This document shows positions 48,562 through 56,649 of a DNA stretch of 64,000 nucleotides, piece after piece (positions within the stretch are counted from its first letter, which is position 1; every line of letters begins with the position of its first letter). The position numbers and the translations under genes are program-made. The DNA is taken from contig NC_003074.8 of NCBI RefSeq assembly GCF_000001735.4, positions 7,626,101 to 7,690,100 of the forward strand, in the 5' to 3' direction. Origin of the DNA: Arabidopsis thaliana (taxonomy: Eukaryota; Streptophyta; Magnoliopsida; Brassicales; Brassicaceae). The notes beneath the pieces are model-generated. The model did not search any database, was not told the origin of the DNA, and saw nothing but the letters and a program-made list of their open reading frames with translations.

Positions 48562-48950
48562 TAAGCTTCAGGGTCGGAATGTGGTGTGTTATGGTCATTG
48601 TTGTTTTGTGTGACTTTCGGAAAAAACAAATGTTGTTAATTTAATTTTGTTGTTGTTTGATTTGTGTTTATGCACCCAAGAATGATGTGTTATGGTTCAA
48701 TTAATATGTGAATCATTTAAATTTACAATAATTCTTATTATTCTGTATCTAGCCTTCTAATCCAAGGTAAATGAGTTTGAAACTGTAAGAAACTTTCGTG
48801 TCTCCTTGAATCCGGCATAGATCTTTTCATTATTTTCATACATTCACTAAGTTCATACACAAAACTTAAAAATACATGTTCACAGAAATAAAACAGCTTG
48901 ACAATGGCCCATTATTCAGGCCCATTATACAACATTTTCAATCGATTTCC
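48562..48950. other. Convergent 3' spacer between PER30 and UGT71B6
   Basis: Holds the 3' UTRs of both convergent genes. Two GGCCCA (reverse site II) motifs at 48907-48912 and 48920-48925 lie near the UGT71B6 stop. No gene. Confidence 0.5.
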
Positions 48951-50390
48951 CTAGCTTTCAGTTTCCGACCAAGCAATATTCTCCGTTACGTCTTGAATAA
49001 ATCTTTTCAAAGCAGTTTCTGACGATCCACCGTCCATTAAAGCCACGTGGCACTTCTCGCTGATCTCATTCACTCTCTTCCTGACGTCACTGTCTTGCTC
49101 CATCAAACATATGATTCCTTTCTCAATCTCCTCCGCCGTCACAATCTCCGACCTCCCCAACAAAAGATCTCCTCGCCAATGCTTCTTGATCTCCACAGCC
49201 AAACCAAGCTCTTCCACCATCTCGAAAGCGTTAAACTTCTGTTCAGCGTAAAGCGGCCAAATCGCCATCGGAACACCAAACCACAAACTCTCCAACGTCG
49301 AATTCCATCCGCCGTGAGAAACAAAACCTCCGATCGCCGGCTTCGCCAATATGGCCACCTGTTCAGCCCATCCGATAACCTTTCCTCTGTTAGCCGTCCG
49401 ATCGAAAAACCCTTCTGGGAGAATCTCCTCTAGGTTTGTGAATTCTCCGGGAGGCTCTCTCAATATATTCGGAGATGCACGACGGAGAGACCAAAGAAAC
49501 CGGTGGCCGCTTCGATCGAGAGCTAATGCGGTTTCTCTCACTTGTTCCTCACTGAACCCTCCCATGCTCCCGAAACAGAGGAACACTACAGATCTTGGCG
49601 GTTGCTCGTCTAGCCACCGTAAAATCTCCGATTGCTTCTTGTCCACGTAATCACAATTTACGTTTTTGAGATGCAACAATGGTCCTACTGGGTAAGCACG
49701 TGGAATGTTACCATTGGAAAGAAACGTCAACGCTTGAGGTTCCAAGTCAGGAACCGTGTTTACCAAAATGCCCTTAGTTTCTCTGAATCTTCTCGCTTGA
49801 GTTACAAAAAAAGTGAGCCACTCTTTTGATTTGAAAATGTAAGGAAGACATTTCAACGGATAAGGACTAGTCAAACTCGGAACCACCAACTCTACGTCAG
49901 AGTCTTCTAATTCGCTCATGTCATAGATATCCTCTGCATCGTACATGAACTGAATGTGAAGCAAAAGTCCAAGAAATCCAGCGTTAGAGGTGTAAAACAA
50001 GTAACTAGGGACGCCAAATTCGTTAGCGACATCGATCATCGACGTGCAGTACATGTCAACAACGAATCCCGCAAGACGAGGCGCGTCTGGTAGAGTGGAA
50101 TCTACGAGTTTAGCAACCGCGTCTCTCACCAGTGGCTTTAGACTTTGGATGTGGGAATCAGTTGCTTTGAGCTCCGTTGGTTGTTGATCTCCTCCGGAGA
50201 TTATTTCGTACCGGAGGCGGTTGTTGGATGTAAGAGAGGTGATCATGGATGTATTTTTAGAACTAAAAGATATGATGATTACGGTGATAGAGAGGTTGTC
50301 GTTTTTATCAACTAGTTGCTCCGCCATCTCTACCGTCGCCATGAGATGACTAATTGCCGGAGAGGGAATGAATACTAGCTCTATTTTCAT
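48951..50390 (-). CDS. UGT71B6: Abscisic acid UDP-glucosyltransferase UGT71B6
   Basis: Glucosylates abscisic acid to its glucose ester, lowering active hormone; reported to act together with UGT71B7 and UGT71B8. Single exon, 479 residues when begun at [15 protein letters not shown] (50390). An in-frame ATG at 50564 would add 58 residues with no similarity to the family, so the inner start is chosen. His15 is present, as is the partner Asp in [11 protein letters not shown]. The PSPG box (residues 341-384) is atypical: it begins WAEQ where the family has WAPQ, and the normally near-invariant HCGWNS reads HGGWNS. The rest ([21 protein letters not shown]) is normal. It is the promoter-distal member of a minus-strand trio with UGT71B7 and UGT71B8. 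Confidence 0.96.
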   Translation of the reverse strand: MKIELVFIPSPAISHLMATVEMAEQLVDKNDNLSITVIIISFSSKNTSMITSLTSNNRLRYEIISGGDQQPTELKATDSHIQSLKPLVRDAVAKLVDSTLPDAPRLAGFVVDMYCTSMIDVANEFGVPSYLFYTSNAGFLGLLLHIQFMYDAEDIYDMSELEDSDVELVVPSLTSPYPLKCLPYIFKSKEWLTFFVTQARRFRETKGILVNTVPDLEPQALTFLSNGNIPRAYPVGPLLHLKNVNCDYVDKKQSEILRWLDEQPPRSVVFLCFGSMGGFSEEQVRETALALDRSGHRFLWSLRRASPNILREPPGEFTNLEEILPEGFFDRTANRGKVIGWAEQVAILAKPAIGGFVSHGGWNSTLESLWFGVPMAIWPLYAEQKFNAFEMVEELGLAVEIKKHWRGDLLLGRSEIVTAEEIEKGIICLMEQDSDVRKRVNEISEKCHVALMDGGSSETALKRFIQDVTENIAWSETES

Positions 50391-50826
50391 TTCTTTTATT
50401 CTCTCTACTTGTTTTCCCAAGTGCTTTAGGAGTTCATTACAAAGATAAATAAAGGCGATAATAGGATAAGCTTTGTTATATATCAAAATGTGAATTGATG
50501 TTATGTCTTTGAAGTCATTTTTGACTTGTTCGCTTCTTTTTTCTACTTTGTTGTCGATATTCAAGTCCTTCCATGGTTAGAGATAGACATTTTTTTCCAT
50601 TCAACTTTAGAAATTTATGGACCGTTTAGTTTCAATCTTCATGTTACCTATCATTGAGACATATCATTCAAAATTTGAATAGTTTCTTTGTTTATAAAGA
50701 CAGCTTTCATTACAACCATTTATTTTTATTATCTTGTTACCTCAATCTAGTAAATGAGGTTCTGTTTTAAAGTACAAGAACAAAGATATCACTTTGTCTA
50801 ATATGATATTTTAAACTTTGGGCCTA
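50391..50826. other. Spacer between UGT71B7 and UGT71B6
   Basis: Contains the UGT71B6 leader and promoter and the UGT71B7 3' UTR. The in-frame 58-codon upstream extension of UGT71B6 occupies 50391-50564. No separate gene. Confidence 0.5.
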
Positions 50827-52314
50827 TCATTTAAGAGCTACATGCTCAAATTCCTTATCTAGTGAAACTATATTCTTCGCAACCTCTTCAATAAACTTTT
50901 GCAACGCAGTACGCGACGATCCACCATCCATTAAAGCCACATGGCATTTCTCGCTCATATCCTTCACTCTTTTCCTCACGTCACTATCTTGTTCCATTAG
51001 ACACATGATTGCTTTCTCTATCTCCTCCGCTGTCACAGTAGCCGTCGGTAATCCCGCCAAATGTTCACCTCGCCAATACTTCCTTATCTCCACCGCCAAT
51101 CCAAGCTCCTCCACCATTAAGAAAGCATTGAACTTCTGCTCTGCGTATAACGGCCATGCAGCTGTTGGAACACCAAACCAAAGACTCTCTAGCGTAGAAT
51201 TCCACCCGCAATGAGTTACGAAACCTCCTATAGCCGGATTCGCAAGAACGGCTACTTGTGGAGCCCATCCAATCACTTTACCTATATCTTTCGTTCGATC
51301 AAAGAATCCTTCCGGGAGAACTTCCTCTAGATTAGTAAACTCTCCTGGAAGTTCTTTGAATATATTCGGAGATGCGCGACGAAGAGACCAGAGAAACCGG
51401 TGCCCACTTCGCTCTAACGCGATTGCGATCTCTCTTACTTGTTCCTCACCGAAGCCTCCCATGCTCCCAAAGCAGAGAAACACAACCGAACTTGGTGGTT
51501 GCTGATCCAACCACCGTATAATCTCCAACCGTTTCTCGTCCTTAGAATCATCACGTTGGTTCTCAAGATGCAACAATGGTCCAACAGGATAAACAGGAGG
51601 AGTATCACTACTAGAAAGAAACTTTAACACATAAGGTTCAAGCTCAGCAACAGTATTTACCAAAATACCTTTCATCTCCCTAAACTTTCTCGCTTGGTTT
51701 ACAAACACCGGGAGCCACATATTAGCTGCCAGAGCGTGAGGAAGACACTTCACCGGATAAGGACGACTCAAACTCGGAAAGTTCAACACAGCTTCCGAGT
51801 CTGCATAATCATTTTCACTAACATCGTACTTGTTCTCATCGCACAACATTTGAACATGATATGTAACTGAGAGAATCCCGGCACTGGAGGTGTAAAACAT
51901 ATAACTCGGGAAACCAAACTCGTTCGCTACATCTACCATCGAAGTGCAAAACATGTCTAGAACAAAGCCAGCGATCTTCGGCGAGTCCGGTTTAGACGAA
52001 TAGTCTTCAAGGAGTTTTGCAACGGTGCTTCTCACCTTTGGTTCTTGGTTCTTCATATGGATTTCAATTGTCGTCATCTCGATGGTTGGTTGATCTACGG
52101 CGGAGATAACTTCGTAGCGGAGGCGGTTGTTGGATGAGGCGGAGAGGGCTGCGATGTAATCGGAAGCACCGACTTCGCCTTCGGAAATGAAAGGAAGGAT
52201 GATAACGGAGATAGAGAGACGAGTTTCACGGTCCACTAGTAGCTTTGCCATTTCTACCGTTGATCGGAGATGACCGATTCCGGGATAGGGGATGAAAACA
52301 AGCTCAAATTTCAT
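50827..52314 (-). CDS. UGT71B7: UDP-glucosyltransferase UGT71B7
   Basis: Close paralogue of UGT71B6 and UGT71B8, and implicated with them in abscisic acid glucosylation. Single exon, 495 residues, the longest of the set because of a C-terminal extension ([14 protein letters not shown]). His15 is in FIPYPGIGH and the partner Asp in [27 protein letters not shown] is followed by a complete PSPG box at 350-393 ([34 protein letters not shown]). Unlike UGT71B6 it keeps the Pro and Cys of that box. No intron or damage is visible. Confidence 0.96.
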
Positions 52315-52630
52315 GTTAGTCCTTCTTCTAATCTCGGGGAGAAGACAAGCTCCTGTTTCTTGTTTTTGACTGAATCTGCGAAGCGATAACGCTCGCTAGT
52401 GGTAATAAGCACGTAACTGTTTCCGTGTTTCGGCTTCATTCATTTACCTCTGTTTGTTGGGCCGATTGATTAAGGCCCATTAGAAAATATTTTAGTCCTT
52501 TTCGGCATCTCCTTTGATAACAAAACTGATGAGGAACAATAATTTTCTTTTCTTTTTTGTCAAAACAATAACAATTTCCCCCCCCTCAAATAGTATTAAT
52601 GATAAGATTAAGGTATCAAAGATCCCTTAC
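52315..52630. other. Spacer upstream of UGT71B7
   Basis: Promoter and leader of UGT71B7. Contains TGGGCC at 52459-52464 and GGCCCA at 52475-52480, plus a C-run at 52579-52586. No gene. Confidence 0.5.
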
Positions 52631-53168
52631 GGGAGAACTTCTTCGATATTCATAGACTCTTTTTGAGATTCTTTAAAAATATTCGAAGATGCTCGACGAA
52701 GAGACCACAAAAAACGGTGGCTGCTTCGATCTAACGCTTTGGCGATTTCTCTTGCTTGTTCCCCACGAAAGCCTCCCATGCTCCCAAAGCAGAGGAACAC
52801 TACTGACCTAGGTGGTTGCTCGTCCAGTCACCCTCTCGTCCTTTGAGTCACCAACTCCAACTCCGTTTTCGAGTTGCAACAATGGTGCTGGATAAGCAGG
52901 AGGAGTATCACCACTTGATAAAAACTTTATTTACCAAAATACCACTCATCTCTCTGAATTTTCTAGCTTGATTTACAAACGTCGGGAGCCATTGTTTAGA
53001 TGCGTAAGCGTGGGGAAGGCACTTCACCGGAAAATGACGAGTCAAACTCGGTACGTCCAACACAGCTTCGGAGTCTTCATAATCACTTTAACTAACATCG
53101 TATTCGTTCTCATCGTACAACATTTGGATGTGAACTTTAAGTGCTAAAACCCCCGCACTCGACGTGGT
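52631..53168 (-). pseudogene. Decayed UGT71B copy between UGT71B7 and UGT71B8
   Basis: On the minus strand this matches the middle of UGT71B7/UGT71B8, about residues 140-340. Recognisable pieces, in order, are a TSSAGVLALKVHIQMLYDEN-like start, [71 protein letters not shown] and [19 protein letters not shown], ending at EEVLP followed directly by a stop. The whole N-terminal third with the catalytic His and the whole PSPG box are missing. There is an in-frame stop in the SEN segment, and the stretch between LVNK and the PAYP part has lost about 15 residues. It cannot make an active enzyme and is a relic of the tandem duplications. Confidence 0.9.
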
Positions 53169-54142
53169 AAAGGTTAGCTTCATATCTTGGGACCTTGGGT
53201 TTAGAGAGATGTATGAGTTTCGTTTGGGAACTTCATAATTTACAAAAGAAAAAAGAAAAAAACAATTGGCAAATATACAATTTATCTATCATCGAAATTA
53301 GTTTTTATAATTTATGAACAAAAATATAGATAAGCATACCATATTCTAAAATAATAAGTACAAGAGAACAAGCATCGATTTCATTTTTTCGGGTATGAAC
53401 TTCTATTTTTTTATTTTTTTTAGAAAAGAAAAATTAAACACTCACAATCATTTGAAACACTCACACATCCACATATATAACACATGAGACATCTGCTAGC
53501 TTTCTAATCCCTTCCTGGACGGTCGGACCTTCTATGACTCGCACGTTGGAGAGCTTTTGAGAAATCACTTTCGCAATGCACATCGTAATCATGTGTCTTC
53601 ATCCCTAAACCTTTATGGCCTTATGGGTGTCTTAAAGATTTAGGGATGAAGATGGTCTGTTTAATCTTATCTTCAACGTTTGAATCCTGACGATTTAAAA
53701 AACCACGTGGTTACGTAAATTTTGCACGAACATACAGTTGGTAGGAGGGGGAGTATTTGAGATTTATAATGTCTATAATTTCGGATTTTAAAGATGTATC
53801 TTTATTTGAATTATGAATATATATATATATGTGGTGAAACCAAATTACATAATTTATTATTAGTTTATGTGCTTTGACTGAATTAAGATTTAGTTTTAAA
53901 TAACTACAATCAATCAGCTACAGTCTCATTTTAAGTATATAATGTTTTACAACCAATAATGAACAGATTGATATTGAAAAACTCTTTTACAAACTTTAGA
54001 AATATTATTTTTCTCATGATCACTCAAAAGATAGAACACACGTAAATAGAACACATGCAAATTATCATATCTAGTGATAAACTGATAATATATAAAAGGG
54101 ACACAACATTCAAGAGCGTTGCATGCTCCGGTTTAGCTATTC
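53169..54142. other. Spacer between the UGT71B relic and UGT71B8
   Basis: AT-rich, with the near-perfect hairpin listed below and a short minus-strand open stretch (about 53478-53605) reading KVISQKLSNVRVIEGPTVQE that I cannot assign. No supported gene. Confidence 0.5.
53597..53651. repeat. Near-perfect 18-bp inverted repeat (55-nt hairpin)
   Basis: CTTCATCCCTAAACCTTT (53597-53614) pairs with AAAGATTTAGGGATGAAG (53634-53651) at 17 of 18 positions, with the odd position a possible G-T or C-A mismatch depending on strand, across a 19-base loop. Confidence 0.8.
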
Positions 54143-55585
54143 TCAAGCAATATACTTCGTAACGTCTTGAATAAATAATTTCAAAGCAGATTGAGACGAG
54201 CCACCATCCTTTAAAGCCATGTGACATTTCTTACTCATCTCCTTCACTCTATTCCTCACGTCACTATCTTGCTCCATCAAACATCTGATTCCTCTCTCTA
54301 TCTCCTCTGCCGTCACTATGACCGTCGCCGTTCCCACCAACTGATCGCCTCGCCAATACTTTCTTATCTTCACTGCCAAACCAAGCTCCTCCACCATCAC
54401 GAAAGCATTAAACTTCTGCTCAGCGTATAACGGCCATGGCGCTATAGGAACACCGAACCAAAGACTCTCGAGTATCGAGTTCCACCCGCAATGAGTAACA
54501 AAACCTCCGATTGCTGGCTTAGCCAGCACGGCTACTTGTGGAGCCCATCCGATCACCTTTCCTTTATCCTTTGTCCGATCAAAGAATCCTTCCGGGAGAA
54601 TTTCTTCAAGATTCTTGAATTCTCCGGGAAGTTCCTTATCTATATCTCGAGATGCACGGCGAAGAGACCACAAGAAGCGGTGACCACTTCTCTCAAGTGC
54701 AATGGCCATTTCTCTTGCTTGTTCCTCGTTAAAGCCTCCTATGCTTCCAAAGCAGAGGAACACTACCGATTTAGGTGGTTGTTCATCTAACCACCGTAAA
54801 ATGTCCGAACCCTTCTCGTCTTTAGAACCGTCAACATGGTTCTCGAGATGCAACAATGGTCCCACTGGATAAGCACGAGGAGTATCACCACTAGAGTGAA
54901 GAGACTCCAACGCATAAGGTTCAAGCTCAGCAAAAGTATTTACCAAAATACCTTTCATCTCTCTGAATCTTCTACCTTGATTTAGATACATAGGAAGCCA
55001 CTCTTTCGTTGCCAAACCATAAGGAAGACACTTCACCGGATAAGGACAAGTCAAACTCGGAACATCCAACACAACTTCCGAGTCTTCAAAATCAGTTTCA
55101 CTGACACTGTACTCCTTCTTATCAAACAACATCTGAATATGTAACCCAAGAGCAAGAATCCCAACGTTTGACGTGTAAAACAAGTAACACGGAACACTAA
55201 CCTCATTAGCCACGTCTATCACCGAGATACAAAACATGTCAACAACTAAACCAGCGAGCCTCGGCGAGTCCGGCCGCCTTGAGTAGTCATCAACGAGTTT
55301 TGCAACGGTACGTTTCACCATCGGGATGTGGTTATCGACATGTAACCCGACGGTTGGTTGATCTCCGTCCGAGATCACTTCATAGTGAAGGCGGTCGTTG
55401 GATGCGGCGGAAAGAGCTGAGATATAAGCGGAAGCACTGACGTCGTCTCCGGAAAGAAGAGGAAGGATGATAATGGAGATAGAGAGGCGAGTTTCTTGCT
55501 CCACTAGTAGCTTAGCCATCTCGGCGGTTGATTTGAGATGACCAAGTATAGGAAATGGTACGAAGACAAGCGCAAATTTGTTCAT
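54143..55585 (-). CDS. UGT71B8: UDP-glucosyltransferase UGT71B8
   Basis: Third abscisic-acid-linked paralogue. Single exon, 480 residues, starting [16 protein letters not shown] with the catalytic His at 16, one later than its relatives because of an extra N-terminal residue. Partner Asp in [11 protein letters not shown]. The donor domain has [16 protein letters not shown] and a full PSPG box at 347-390 ([34 protein letters not shown]). A reverse TATAAA at 55634-55639 lies only about 50 bases before the ATG, so the leader must be very short. Sequence is closest to UGT71B7. Confidence 0.96.
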
Positions 55586-55633
55586 GTTTCTCTCTTCTTC
55601 TTTTTTTTTGGATGCTTTGTTTCGATAGCTTTG

Positions 55634-55639
55634 TTTATA
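55634..55639 (-). promoter_or_regulatory. Probable TATA box of UGT71B8
   Basis: TATAAA on the minus strand, 49 bases before the ATG; if real, the 5' UTR is about 20 bases. Confidence 0.45.
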
Positions 55640-55984
55640 GGAGGAATAACAAGAAAAGAAAAAAAAATCCCCCTTAAATCGATATCGTTTATAAAAAAAA
55701 TCTGCCTAGTTTTCCTCCAATTAGTTAGTTATAAAAATGTTTCATACTATGAGTCACGAAAATCTATTATTTTCTGATTTTCTCATGATGAAAGGGTACG
55801 TACACACGTGAAACATGCAAAGTAGTATGTAGCAGAATCCTAGTCACAGATAACGTTCAAGACCGTTGCATTGATTGCGCTAGTTTCCTAGATATCGTCA
55901 TGCGTGCGATCAATGCGAGACCGAGAGAAAGCCGCTTCACCACACAAAGACGAGTCAAAAAAAAATTAAAATTAAAACTCATTG

Positions 55985-56143
55985 TGGGCTTTTAATAGGG
56001 ACTTATAAAACAGGCCATTTTGTACTTATTGGGCTTTCTTCAAAACAAAACCCTAAACCCAAAAAGAAAAAATAGACGGTGTAGCCGCTGAAAAAACCCT
56101 AATTCCCAAAGCTAATCCGCCGGCGTTTATTTGAGTATATATA
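55985..56143 (+). promoter_or_regulatory. Site II plus telo-box promoter of the snoRNA gene
   Basis: Two TGGGCT site II motifs (55985-55990, 56030-56035), two AAACCCTAA telo-boxes (56048-56056, 56094-56102) and a TATATATA run (56136-56143), in this order. In Arabidopsis the site II and telo-box pair is the hallmark of ribosomal-protein and polycistronic snoRNA promoters. Transcription would begin near 56165-56175. Confidence 0.8.
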
Positions 56144-56256
56144 CGTTTCGTCTTCTTTCCTCTATTCAGAACAACATATGCTTCTTTCTGCTTAATAATT
56201 TCAATGAGTCTAGGGTTTTGTTATCAAAGTTTTCGTTTTTTTCTGGGGCGTAGAAA

Positions 56257-56358
56257 GGGTTTATGGTGATGAAACGAATATTTCGTGGACTAGAGTTTCA
56301 GATCTGGGCTCTTCACCCAGAATTTGAAGAAACAACCCTTGGCTGTCTGAGTAAATCC
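56257..56358 (+). ncRNA. Box C/D snoRNA candidate A, two guides to 25S rRNA
   Basis: A 102-nt unit with a perfect 7-bp closing stem, GGGTTTA (56257-56263) with TAAATCC (56352-56358), one pair being G-U. C box GTGATGA is at 56266-56272 and D box CTGA at 56347-56350. An internal D' (CAGA, 56299-56302) is present. The 11-nt element 56336-56346 just before D is complementary to ACAGCCAAGGG of 25S rRNA. The 10-nt element 56287-56296 before D' is complementary to ACTCTAGTCC, some 60 bases further along the same rRNA. By the D+5 rule the predicted 2'-O-methylated bases are the first C after ACAG and the U of ACU. rRNA sequences are from memory. Confidence 0.88.
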
Positions 56359-56408
56359 TTTTTCGCCCACTATAATGAAAGTTTTTGTTTTGGTGTTCCC
56401 TTTGAATT

Positions 56409-56495
56409 GCCTATGATGATAAAAACAATTATCTTAGCGGATTTCAGTGAGGTTTTTTTAAAATCAATGATCTGAATTGTTACACACACTGAGGC
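56409..56495 (+). ncRNA. Box C/D snoRNA candidate B, guide to 25S rRNA
   Basis: C box ATGATGA at 56413-56419, D box CTGA at 56489-56492, closed by a 3-bp GCC/GGC stem (56409-56411 with 56493-56495). The element 56477-56487 before D is an 11-nt complement of GTGTGTAACAA, a strongly conserved 25S/28S stretch followed in rRNA by CTCACCTGCC. The D+5 rule points to the second U of GUGUGU. A second CTGA at 56472-56475 lies inside and could be read as D instead, but only the outer one gives a stem and an rRNA match. About 50 bases separate it from candidate A. Confidence 0.83.
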
Positions 56496-56538
56496 TTTAT
56501 TAGTTTGATTTGTTTTTGTTTATTGGGGAAATTTGGTT

Positions 56539-56649
56539 TGCGATGATGATAAAATAGCACGAAGGTGCGTGAAGGGCAGTGGACAAAGCAATGAAAATTT
56601 GTTTTGCCGTGAGCTCTCTTTAATAAACGACTTCTCCTTCCACTGAGCA
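56539..56649 (+). ncRNA. Box C/D snoRNA candidate C, guide to 18S rRNA 3' region
   Basis: C box ATGATGA at 56543-56549, D box CTGA at 56643-56646, closed by a 3-bp TGC/GCA stem (56539-56541 with 56647-56649). The 15-nt element 56627-56641 before D is a perfect complement of GGAAGGAGAAGTCGT near the 3' end of plant 18S rRNA, just before AACAAGGTTTCC. The D+5 rule points to the second A of GGAAGG. The 15-bp duplex is the longest of the three. It lies about 45 bases after candidate B, the usual spacing in plant snoRNA clusters. Confidence 0.83.

Noticed and set aside
53478-53605. Minus-strand open stretch reading KVISQKLSNVRVIEGPTVQE
   Set aside because: Only about 40 codons, no start or splice context, and no family recognised.
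56263-56475. 70-codon ORF starting MVMKRIFRGLEF
   Set aside because: It overlaps snoRNA candidates A and B, starts at the C box of A and has no family resemblance; the RNA reading explains the sequence better.
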